From positions 6,225,198 to 6,289,197 of the forward strand of contig BCIX01000001.1 of assembly GCA_001600095.1 (NCBI GenBank): a stretch of DNA of 64,000 nt, written 5' to 3'. This stretch comes from Bullera alba. Lineage: Eukaryota > Basidiomycota > Tremellomycetes > Tremellales > Bulleraceae. The notes below the pieces were generated by a model. That model was not told the origin of the DNA. It ran no database searches and saw only the letters and a program-made list of their open reading frames with translations. Positions 51,892 through 62,214 of the stretch are shown piece after piece (within the stretch, counting starts at the first letter, position 1; every line of letters starts with the position of its first letter). Made by a program: the position numbers and the translations under genes.

Positions 51892-52960
51892 ATGTCGGCC
51901 GCTGCTCAGCATGGGTTCTTCTCTCGGACATGGCAACGGTATCTAGGAGCGCTCAAGCAGAGACCCATCAGGACTAAAAGTGTGACATCGGCTTCGCTAT
52001 ATGTGGTAGCGGACTGCATCGCCCAATTCGGCATCGAGGGCAGGTCTTTCGCGCCGAAGAGTGAAGAGGTAGAGGCATGGGATGTACGTCGCAGCTCCGA
52101 GTTGATGTGAAAGAGACCTCCGGATGTAGCTAACAAAGCGATTGAAGGGCTGGCGGACCGCTCGACTGACTTTCTGTAAGTGTTTACTGTCTAGTGAGAG
52201 CCGAGGAAGGGAACTAACGGATCTCAGATGGCGGTTGCATCTTTGCTCCATTGGCTCATAACTGGCTGAGAGTCCTGGACACGTTCAAAGCATCTACGCG
52301 GCTGCGCAGTGAGTATATCGGGAGACCTAGCGTAAGGCCAATTGAAACGGAAATTAGCTCTTGGATTGCGATTGACCATAGACTCTTTCCTGTGGTCTCC
52401 CTTTGTCTGCGCCTGTAAGTATGGCTCTTTCCAGCCTTATCTTAGCTTACACCCGTGGCACCTAGTGTTCCCGACTACCTTGACACTGTTAGAAGGTAAC
52501 GGCTTTGAGAACGCTCGGAAGAAGGTGGAAATGGTGAATAAGGCCTCCCAATCCTTGCCGGAACTGAGCTGATATCGCCTTCGCCATAGGGCTGGCTCCC
52601 CACATGGCAAAAGGCTGTCATGGTTTTTGGACCAACACAAGTCTTCAACCTCGCTCTAGTGCCGACTCAACATCGACTACTAGTCCTCCAATTTGTTGGC
52701 ATGTGTGAGTCCATCTGCGTCGTCCCAGCGCGCGTTAGCTCATCAATCTCGGCACAGGCTGGAATGTATTCCTCTCATACCAAAACAATGTCAACAATAG
52801 GATATTAGCCGCGGCAAACGCAGCCCTTGCCAACGCGCACACTGTGACTGAGCAGCTGGAGGCACAACGGCGGATCGATGCTGCAGAGCTGCGCAAGGAA
52901 GAGCTCAAGAAGAAACAAGGCGGAGAAGTCGGCGTCGCAACCAAGCTCAGTTGGTCGTAA
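51892..52960 (+). CDS. Mpv17/PMP22-family membrane protein (Sym1-like)
   Basis: Seven or so short exons encode about 240 residues. Family features are TRTWQRYLGALKQRPIRT-like FSRTWQRYLGALKQRPIRTK, a first helix (VTSASLYVVADCIAQFGIEG), GWRTARLTFYGGCIFAPLAH with NW, TIDSFLWSPFVCALFPTTLT, and the signature AWLP-like GWLPTWQKAVMVFGPTQVFN with VGMCWNVFLSYQNN. A C-terminal extension of about 45 residues (ALANAHTVTEQLEAQRRID, then KKKQGGEVGV) is charged and not part of the core. Mpv17/Sym1 proteins sit in the inner mitochondrial membrane, PMP22 relatives in peroxisomes; which one this is cannot be decided. A second ATG at 51858 is out of frame. Confidence 0.85.
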
Positions 52961-53109
52961 TGCGCAGCGGGAAAGTGGAGACTCTCATTTCGACCATCAT
53001 GTCATTATAGCTGTAGAGTATAGAGTATAGAGTCATGGAGCTATTCATGTTGTGATGTATCTATAATGTCCGTGCTCACAAGTTGTACGCGACGTACTGC
53101 ATCCACTGA

Positions 53110-55083
53110 TCAGAACCTCGTCACGTCTCGGCCAAAGAACCATGCTAGGGTCCAGTACACGGGAACCAGGATCTTGTTCCTCCAGCCCATTGCCAGAGTC
53201 ATGTAGTACGATCTCCAAATGACCCAAGCGACAAATCTAACATCTGTCAGATCATAGCACATCGCTGGAATTCGGTTGTAACTCACCCAGATAGTCGGTT
53301 CTTCGGTCCCTGCACGTTGTCGGCTGATCGGTCAAGCAGGCCCTGATCATCAAGTGAGAATGGCACAAGTCATAAGCCTTTGGTGGACTCACCGCCCTCT
53401 CCCCCAAGGACACCATGCTGCCCTTATTCTTCCACTCGAAAGTTGATCTAGAATCCAGCGATTGCCCCTTGGCCATCGTATTCAATGACTTGGTCATGTA
53501 TTTTGCCATTTGAGAAGCGACTTTGAACGGAGTATGAGCCAGTGCGACCTCTAAATTGGCTAGGGACACTCACCCTGAGCGGTGGCAGGTAATCTACCCG
53601 ACTCCAGCATGGCATTGTCGCCGATGGCGAAGACACCGTCTATAGGTTTGTTCTCGGTGTCCAGCACAGCAAGGTGATCATTCACCCTCAAGCTGCGCAC
53701 TGTCAGCAAGGCCTCACTGCGAGGCCGAGAACGGAAGTACCTACGACTTCGTCTTCTCGTCCCGACTTGCCCCCTCCAGATTCTCCATCAGAGGGTTGGC
53801 AGCAAGCCCGGTCGACCATACCAAAAGTCCAAACGGTTCTGGAGGCGAGTCAGTCCGCGCAATTGCACCGACCACTTCCAACACTCACCCTTGGTCTTGA
53901 CGCCGTCCTGACTCTCTAGCTCTATCCAGTCTGCACCGACTGCAGTGATCTTCGAGTTTGGCCTGACTTCTACTTTCTCCCTTGAGAATTTCCGCTCAGC
54001 GTACTCCCGCAGTGTCCTGAGCTGATCAGCCGGGTTCCATATCAAAGCATCCGACTGACCTGTCGAAAGACATCAAGATACCAGGGGCAACGTCGTACAC
54101 CCTGATGTTCACGTCGCCTCTCAACTGTGGGTATTTGCTATACACATCCTCCTGGATAAAGTCGTGGAGCTCGGCTGCGAATTCGACACCTGTAGGACCA
54201 CCTCCGACAATGGAGAACTGGAGCAGATTCCGCCGTCTCTCTGGGGTGACTGAGGGGTGTAAGGACTGCTCGAGTCGTTCTCTGCAGGATCTTATCAGCG
54301 GAGTCGCCCAAGGCACTGTGCAAGGACTCACAAAATGGTGTTTCTGATAGCACGGGAATCTCGGATATCCTTGAGAAAGTACGCATGTTTAGACACCTGA
54401 TCAATGTCAGTAGGGGTACTTCCCAGCGCACAATCCCCTCACTCCTGGGATACCAAACGAAGCGCTGTAGCATCCAACAGCTATGACCAGCTTGTCGTAG
54501 GGCAAGGAGTACATGAACCTCGCGTCAGGCTGAACATCCTTCACGTCGCTTGGCCGGTGGTCCACCGGTCCCTTTATGTGTTCCTGTATTGGTTGCAGAG
54601 CAGGTTCTATGGTCACCGTCTTCTTGTTGAAGTCTGATACAACCTTCATCAGCGCCAGCTCGCCCACACAACCTGACACCCACCTATTTTGTCCGCCCAT
54701 CCTTGGGCGAATTGAATATTCTTGATCCCCCTAACTGGCTCTGTAGCGCATCTATATTCCAAAGTGCCCACAGCTGCCGAAGCTAGAAAGGGCGTGAAGG
54801 AGAAGTACGAATTGGGCGATACCACAGTGACTGTTCGGGCGGTCAGCGCTGCTGTGAAGCAGAGTCGATCACGTACCGTCATAGTCATTCTTGTTGACAG
54901 TTCTGAGGATTGTCAGCTCTTGGATACCTCCATAAAGGCTGCCACGCACCTAGCTACATTGTACCCAGCCCATCCGCTACCGAGCACCACAAGCTTCTGC
55001 TTGCTGCCAGTTGCCGATGTCGAGGCTGCCCTCTGACCGATATGCCGCCATTGCACTGGCTTCAGAGCCCTGTTCGCCAACAT
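53110..55083 (-). CDS. Alternative (type II) NADH dehydrogenase, mitochondrial
   Basis: Eight or more exons encode about 480 residues. The N-terminus ([20 protein letters not shown]) is basic and hydroxylated, as expected of a mitochondrial presequence. The FAD-binding motif is [16 protein letters not shown] and the NADH-binding one is [17 protein letters not shown]. Other conserved segments are [70 protein letters not shown] and [20 protein letters not shown]. The C-terminus [20 protein letters not shown] anchors it in the membrane. The enzyme passes electrons from NADH to ubiquinone without pumping protons. No EF-hand insertion is seen, so it is the Ca-independent form. External (Nde) versus internal (Ndi) orientation cannot be read. 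Confidence 0.9.
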
Positions 55084-55355
55084 CTGACCGATTTTTGTTG
55101 ATGTTGAACCGAGCAAGTCACTTAGTTAGAAAAGTTGTCAGAACAAGGCACTCGTCGGTCGACGGAGGTCGCGTTCGGACTTGCCGTCAACTTTCCGAGC
55201 TGAGTTGACGTCATGTAAACAAAGTTAGATTGCCACGCGGTGGTGACTAACCGTCCATCCAGGTCCATCCCTCCCCGGGACCCCGATGCACCAACCCTCC
55301 TTGCATGATCTAGCTATATTTCTCTGTGACAGGCGCAGCATCCTCCTTCTCTGAC

Positions 55356-56414
55356 TCAAGCCTTGGCTAGTTTCTTCGCCTCGTCGACCTTTTTCTCCAA
55401 CTCGATACCGACGAGGGTGTCTACCAACCTGACATACTTTTTCCTATCTTTGCCAACCTGCTCCGCCAAAGCCTCGGCACCATCATTATCACCGATCAGG
55501 CCGAACGACTTAGCTGCACTCAGGCTCTTATCGTCTATGTAGGGGTATATCTCCTCCCAATCGGCTTGTACCCTTCGAAGAAAGATACTCGCGACTCCCG
55601 GCCCGATCCCCTTGATCTCGGTCAGAGTGTCCACGACAACCTTTTGCGCTTCCTCTGGAGACTTGCAGCCCTTGAGCTTGTCCTTGACTCCTTGTAGCTC
55701 AGACAGATCCTCTTCCTCCTCCCCACACAACTCTTTGATCCCTTCACACAGGTCTCCAAGGAGAGCTGCCGTCTTCTCCTTGTGCTGAGTCCTAGCTTCC
55801 CACATGACCTTTCTCCTGCCTTCGTATCCAGCTTCGTCCAGATCCTTCGAAGTCCGGAGTGAGAACGGAGGATTGAGAAGAGTCTGTATGGTTCTCAAGC
55901 CGAGCTTGTGCGATAGAGGCTTGGAGAGAATAGAGGCGGACACCAAGTTCTGGAACGGCGTCAGGTCGGATTGGGGGTATCGAAGGATTGGCTCCGAGTC
56001 GTCCTTCTTCACGTCTCCAGCATCACTTTTGGGCGGAGTCTTCCTCTGTGATGAGGGGTCCCAGTCGATCTCACCATGTCCTTCCGGTAGCTCAGGGTTG
56101 GCCATGTTGAACGCATCATCGGAGAGTAGCCACTCTAGTGCGGAGGATGCGGTTTTGGCGGTTTTGGCGGGTGGCTCCTCGTCGGCTTGCTCGTCTGCAT
56201 CCTCCTTCTCAACATCTATGTACCCATTTAGCTGCATTCACACCAGCATGGACGAGGCCCTTCGAGATCGAAGACGTGGTCTGATCATACTTGATCGACA
56301 GTACCCACCTGGCTTATCCTCGTCCGGCTTCACGTCTTTGGATTCCACCTCTTCGTGTTTCCTCTTCTCTCCCTTGGGCTGAGCAGCGGCTCTGGTACTC
56401 TTCTTCGGCGCCAT
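55356..56414 (-). CDS. Helix-hairpin-helix (HhH-GPD-like) protein, nuclear
   Basis: Two exons encode about 315 residues. The start MAPKKSTRAAAQPKGEKRKH is basic with a nuclear-targeting look. An intron from the GTGGGT donor to the TACATAG acceptor joins DEDKP to DVEKEDADEQAD. After an acidic linker comes a folded domain with SDLTPFQNLVSASILSKPLS, QTLLNPPFSLRT and a hairpin TEIKGIGPGVASIFLRRVQ followed by DWEEIYPYIDDKSLSAAK. The order resembles HhH-GPD DNA glycosylases. However, the lysine that bifunctional glycosylases carry after the hairpin is not evident, and no iron-sulfur cysteine cluster follows. DNA binding or an atypical base-excision role is inference; a structural homologue without enzyme activity is equally possible. 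Confidence 0.6.
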
Positions 56415-56653
56415 CGTTGCTACAAGCCCCCACACTCTGATTGAGGGTAGAGAAGAGAAGAACCCCTGCAGTCGTGCATGCAATCAAGATCTGTCTATCG
56501 ATCCTCCATCGATCACCGGGGTGATGACGTCAATCGATGCCAACGTTGACCATTGACAGGAACCAAACATGCATTCGCACTAGTCTGACAGGACAGGTCA
56601 CTCGCAAGCCGTAACGGGAATGAGCTCGAGGCTAGACCGGCTATAGACTTTCA

Positions 56654-58008
56654 CTATAGACTACATTCGTATGCCCAGTCCTCCTTCATGGCCTCCTCCA
56701 CTACCTTCTTGGTCTTGTCGTTGATGGCTCCAAGGGGTAACCTGCATTCTCCTCCCATTCCCTGCTCAACGAAGTGATCCAAGAAGTATTTCTAGGTCAA
56801 CGAGGTCAGCTTGAGTCTACATGATCAGAGTAAGGCACCTACGCCTCCTTGGAATCCGAACCCCACGGCGATACCATCGCTTCGTGCCACTAAGCGACCA
56901 TTAGCGCTTGTATCAGACGTTCGATTCCTACTCACCTCGATCTTGCAGCTTCATTGCCTCTTTCAGAGATTCAGAGTCACCGGCAAGACCCTTGAGAGAT
57001 AGGTCATATAGACGTCTAACGGTCTTTGGAAACAAGCCACCGGTCGAGGTGATGCACCCGGTGTGTCGAGCCGCGAGAGCAGGGAGGAAGGTGTCAGAGA
57101 ATCCGGGCAGCAGCTGCGCAATGATTAGCACACTTGGAAAGACTGGAGAGGTTGGACAACCAACCTGGAAGTGACCGCCTTCCACGACAGAGTTCAGGAA
57201 TTGGCCTTTCTTCTCGAGGTACTCGGGCGATTGAACGTGAAGAGCGATTCTGTGACCCTTTCCAATGTTACCGCATGTGAGCTGGTGGTCGTGTCAGCGC
57301 ATGAGACGACGAGCGATGAGCTGAATTCACCTTCACACCGAAGCAGTTTGGATGGTCAGCAAGCTCGCTCAGCTCCTCCGAGTTCATGTCGATGCCAGAA
57401 GCAGCGCCACTGCAGGGTGTCAGATACTGGGACCCCATAGCGTGTCGACTCACGGAAAGTTGTAGATCATGACCGGGATCGGTGACCTGTCCATGACTCC
57501 TCTGAAGAAGTTGAGGATCGCCTCCCTGTCGTTTCGCATGCTGAAAGAGAAGTATCCTAAGATGGGTCAGATGGGCAGCTCGACTATGAGTGAGCCGACT
57601 CACCGGGAAGGATGACGATCGCATGGCTCGCGCCTGCCTCTGCGGCTTCCTTGGTAAACTCGACGGTGGTTTGCAGCGAGCCTCCACCGGTACCGACGAG
57701 CAGAGCATGATCGGAGAGACCAGCATCGTCCAAGGCCTTCCTTGCAGTGGATGTACAGGCTTTTCGCTCAGCGTTGGACAAATGCGAGGCTTCAAGAGGG
57801 GTCAGCTCTGTTCGTTCAAGCATCAGCCCAACTCACCTTCACCGGTGGTACCGAGCAGAACGACACCCAAGCCTGCTTTGGCGACTCTGACGACCTGCTT
57901 GCCAAGGGCCACATGGTCGACCTCGTCACATCCAGGCTTGAAGGGTGTGGAAAGGGGTACGCCGGGACCGTCTCGCCATTTGGGCAGCTGTGTGTTCGAT
58001 CCAGGCAT
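56654..58008 (-). CDS. DapA-family aldolase (dihydrodipicolinate synthase-like)
   Basis: Seven or so exons encode about 330 residues. The TIM-barrel family is shown by PGVPLSTPFKPG, VVLLGTTGEASHLSNAER, ALLVGTGGGSLQTTVEF, HAIVILPGYFSFSMRND, PIPVMIYNFPGAASGIDM (catalytic Tyr) and CFGVKLTCGNIGK with the Schiff-base Lys. It ends MKEDWAYECSL. Fungi make lysine by the aminoadipate route, so a true DapA is unlikely. Fungal relatives include 2-keto-3-deoxy-L-galactonate aldolase (pectin sugar catabolism) and 4-hydroxy-2-oxoglutarate aldolase. I cannot choose between them from sequence alone. It is divergent from the Zn2Cys6 regulator gene, which may or may not control it. Confidence 0.8.
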
Positions 58009-58840
58009 TGTGGTTACGGTAAGGAAGGTGAGTGGTAGATCGGTGTAGGGAAGGGGGTCGAGCTGGAATTGGGGTAAAAGAGAACAGCGATCGATCGAAA
58101 CAGCTTTATAGAGGTGGACCGGGCGGATCTACAGACACGTTCGAGTGCTGATGCTGAAAAGGCCTTCTGTCGCTCTGTGTATAGGATGACCTCTTGCTTC
58201 TGATTTCCAGTCTGCACCGGCGCTCTCGCCCCGAGGTCCGATTGCCGAGACTTGCCGTTAGATGCCTCCGCCTTCCTACTCCGTTGCCACCACAACCCTT
58301 TGATGCGTTCGGCGCATATGTTCGGCAGTGGTGTCGAAGACGCCGACTCCATGGTGTTGGAAGCTGGTGAAGTAGGCACTGGTAGACCATGCCTCGCGTT
58401 AAACATACACAGGAGCGTCACGAGTGGTGTCAGCTGTCATCGATGAGAAGCTTCTCAGCGTTGAGGTAGGGAGAATGTATCACGTGATCGCGGAAAACGA
58501 CATCAGCCTCGGCGAGCCTCGATAGCCTCATGCTTGACATGCACCTCTCGGGCGTCGTGGTCACCTCCTTTGAATCCATGACAGCTCTCTCAGCAGACTC
58601 TCTTTTGTGGCTCTGGAGCTAGGTAGCGAGCAAACCACCGACGCTGAGAGATCGCTGCCGCTGAGCTGTTTTACGCTATTAACTCGCCACCCGTCTCCAG
58701 CCGCCGTCGCCGAAATCTCCCATCGACCCGTGCATCCGGACATCACCTTGTCCAACCGTCACAACCCGACGAACAGCATCAACATTGAAGTTTCCCCCAC
58801 TCCCAACCAGCCCTGACCGAGTCCGGAGGGGAACGACCAG
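58009..58840. promoter_or_regulatory. Divergent promoter region with CACGTG palindrome
   Basis: The region lies between the aldolase start and the Zn2Cys6 regulator start. It contains ATCACGTGAT (58479-58488), a 10-base palindrome around a CACGTG E-box of the kind bound by bHLH factors such as Cbf1. Open frames here have no recognisable product. Confidence 0.45.
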
Positions 58841-61800
58841 ATGTCGGATTATCGCCTGCCTCATGGCGCTTTACACCACCCCAGCTTGAGCAGACACGAC
58901 TCGCGCGTCAGCTCTGCTTCCTCTGCTGAGCCCACATCATTGTTTCACCCGCACTCCAAGTTGTCGCCTCCGCCGAATGCAGGTCAACACGCCGCCCCGC
59001 CAGTAGCAGGACCGTCGACGGGCGGGCGCCATGATGACGTCGAGAACAAGGCAGAATCATCCACGTCGACGGGCAAGAAGAAGGACGACAATGCACCTAA
59101 ACGAGGCTACCGGGCGTGTGTGAGTAGGCAAAAACGTGTCAAGCTTGCACCTTCGCAACTGACTGACAAACAATGTAGGTACACTGTCGGATGAGAAAGG
59201 CCAAATGCGATTTAGGAGACGTGAATGCTCCCTCCTCTCCTCCTTGTTCACGCTGTCGACGAGAGCAGCGGTCCTGTGTTTTCCTGCCCTCGGTAAGTGG
59301 CACTCTTGTCGATCAACTCGACTGATGTCCACCAATCAGAAACGGCGCAAGAAGAACCAGTCCGAGGACGTAGAGTCGGCTGCAGAGGGACAATCCGCCT
59401 TTACCGATACCAGGTTCGCGACCCAACAGGACGAATGGAAGCCGCCCTTCCCGAACCCTCCTCCACAGACAGCGCCATTCCCCCGGTCGTCGTTTGCGGT
59501 GCCTTCGCCCAAAGCCACAACAAGTAACGAGAACTGGAATACATCCATCTTCAACCAAAACATGCCTAGTCCCGCCAACCGGTTTCCATCGGTCAATTCG
59601 CTACAGTCCTCCTTCTTGGACTCGGCAGGACCGTCAGTACCGCATGATGCTGCCTCTTTGCCTCATAGCATGACCACTCCAGCCTCGATGCCGGATTCGA
59701 CTGGCTCGGGTGCTGGACTTTCACCCTCCCAGCGTGCAAAGCGCCGCCGTCAACATTCTCCAGATGCTACCAGGCGGATCGTTGCAGCCAGTTTCTCCAA
59801 CGAGACAGATGCGTTGGAAATATTGGCAAACGCTGCAGCCGAGAACGATGAGGACGAGCATCGAAGAGCGGCTGACGCAGATGAACTTGGGCGAGCCGTC
59901 CAGTGGAGCTCTCATACGAGCGCACCGAAGGGGCTCGAAGACAACTGCCTAGTCAAGGCTCACATTCTCACCACAGCGGATGTAGAGCACCTCGTCAGGA
60001 TGTACTTTGAGGATCACCACCCGGGCCTCGTGGGTTATCTATGCTGCCAGTTTCACTCAACTCAGCTGACTTTCATCATAGCCCATCTTCCAAACATCTC
60101 GAATTCCTACTACACGCCTTGCCCTAGCCCAATTGTCCGCCGATGACCCCTTCCTCCTGTCAACCATGCTGCTTGTGGCATCAAGACATCATCCGGAAGC
60201 GCGAATGAAGCGGATACACGAGAGTCTTTGGGCCATTGTTCGAGATGCTCTGGCCGACTACTCCTTCTCTGGCTTGTCCGCGACAGTAGGCTTTGTCGAG
60301 GGTGTCCTCATCCTCGCAGAGTTTCTGCCCAGAGAAGGATCCTCGAAACCGCTCAGCGCTCGACTGTTGGCACATCGTGGAGGAGAGGTCGCGCTTGAGG
60401 GGATTGAGAATAGACGTAGCTGGGCTCTTACCGGACTGGCGATTCGGGCTGCTTATGGAATCGGATGTGAGTGGATGACCCTCTGATCCCACTGACACTT
60501 TTACAGTGGATCAGATCGCGCACGAGACGTCGACAAAAGGTCCCCGAACTCCGCAGATAGAGAGGGCGAGGAGTGCGTGGACATGGTGCTACCTATACGA
60601 CCGAACGATAGATGAGTAGTTCTCCATTGTCTGAGCTTTCCCCCTGACTGACTCCCACAAACGTCTGCGTACAGGACTCGCATTTTGGTCTAGAGGCCCG
60701 ACCCTCTGCTTCACCGGATACTCGCACATATCGCAGACTGGAGAGGCCGCCGCTAAAGAAAACTTCCCATACATGCTCTCGTCGGACAGCGCCCACCAGG
60801 ACAACAACGATTCTGCGAGTCTGGTCCAGGCATTGGTCGAACTCACGCAGGTAAGCATATATCTGACTTGCCCGTGCAAAGACGCTGACCTGAACAGATT
60901 ATGACAAACGCTCATGACATATTATACCCCTCCAAAGGTCGCACTTCGGCCCTTGTCAGTCAGGGGACGTACTTTAAGGTGAGTCCAAGTCTCTAGTGAT
61001 CACTGCAAGTCTCTGACCGCAGTAGTATTGCGACCACTTCCGGAAAGCCCTCGAGGCCTACGCAACGGTACGCCTTCTTTGCCCCTTTCACTTATTGGTG
61101 CTGACCCCGTCGTCAGGTTTGGGAGGACAAGACATGGAAGAACCCCGCGCTCAAAGAGCTTGCACAATGTACCTATCACTTTGTGCGGCTCTACGTTTCC
61201 AGCTTTGCCTTTCAAGCCCACGTGCAGAGAGCTCAACTCAGGGCGGAGGAGGAGGCACCGCATGAGTATCGCGCAGGATCAGCCAGTGGTACCCAGCTAT
61301 TCCCTCGAGGTGAGCCGAGGTCGCATATCTCATAGACTCGTTAGCTGATATGGCTTAGGGTCCGCGACTTCCCCCGACGCTCCCTACATCTATGACTCTA
61401 TTGATGCTGCCAATGAGATCCTTCAGATCTGCCTGCGGCTCGGTCAAATCGGCGCTTTGCGCAACTTGCCCAGCAGGTACCTGCTCAACTTTGTATACGG
61501 TGGAGTGTTTGCTCTGAAAGCGGGATACAGTGGGGCAACTAGCAGACAAGATCTTCAAAAGTAGGTGTTGACTACAGATACGCGCCGAGTCAGCTGACGC
61601 CTTGTCTCAGGACGAAAGAGCTGGTCGCGAAAGTCTGCGCGGCAATGATCTTGGCATGTCCAGATCGTGACCACCCTGCGACGCAGTATGGCGGCATGCT
61701 GAGGATGTTGATGAAGAAGTTGGAGCAGCTTTCGGATTCTTCAGTAAGGCCTCCCTCCCCGCAAACAAAGTGTTACTGATCAGACTCTATAGGCTGTACC

Positions 61801-62056
61801 CAGTCGCTTTGCTTCACCCGAAAAGGGAGCTGAGCATCACAGCGACACTCTGAGCCACCTCTTCAACGGGTCCAACGGGCATGATTCGTCCGACTTCCAT
61901 CTACCAGATTTCTCCATCCCCTCCAATGGCGCCAATGGCGACTCGAGTAGCGACCGAATGTTCGACTTTGACGTTCAAGGGGTCAATTTCAACCTTGATG
62001 GGTTTTGGGAGGACTTCTCGCTGCTTGGCGAGGGAAGTGGATTTCCTTTCAAGTGA
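58841..62056 (+). CDS. Zn2Cys6 transcription factor with fungal-specific domain
   Basis: About ten exons encode roughly 850 residues. The zinc cluster is split by an intron: RAC/VHCRMRKAKCDLGD, then PPCSRCRREQRSCVF, giving the CX2CX6C...CX2CX6C spacing. A basic linker (KRRKKNQSED) follows. A long Ser/Pro-rich region is next, then the regulatory middle-homology region: VEHLVRMYFEDHHPGLPIFQ, LSADDPFLLSTMLLVASRHH, RRSWALTGLAIRAAYGIG and VWEDKTWKNPALKELAQC. The C-terminus is acidic and aromatic (FDFDVQGVNFNLDGFWEDFS), a probable activation domain. The layout (zinc cluster, KRRK linker, DHHP motif, NFNLDGFWED tail) recalls Aro80/Put3-like regulators, but the target pathway is not known. Confidence 0.88.
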
Positions 62057-62194
62057 TGCGAATGCACAGGTGTGTCATGGCTACTTGACAGGCGTTTCGC
62101 CACACTATGACGATGCTGCCTGAAACCGATTCTTCCGGAGTATTAATCAAAGGATCCCGCTGGCGTCTCCCAGCTCATTTCCTTTGACTGTACA

Positions 62195-62200
62195 TATATA
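62195..62200 (+). promoter_or_regulatory. TATA-like box
   Basis: TATATA lies 15 bases before the ATG at 62215 and 66 bases before the next in-frame ATG at 62266. If it is the functional TATA box, translation probably starts at 62266. Confidence 0.35.
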
Positions 62201-62214
62201 GGTTGTCGCCGCCC

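Noticed and set aside
55804..56382. 192-codon plus-strand frame over the HhH gene
   Set aside because: Ser-rich shadow of the minus-strand coding exon, no promoter or domain.
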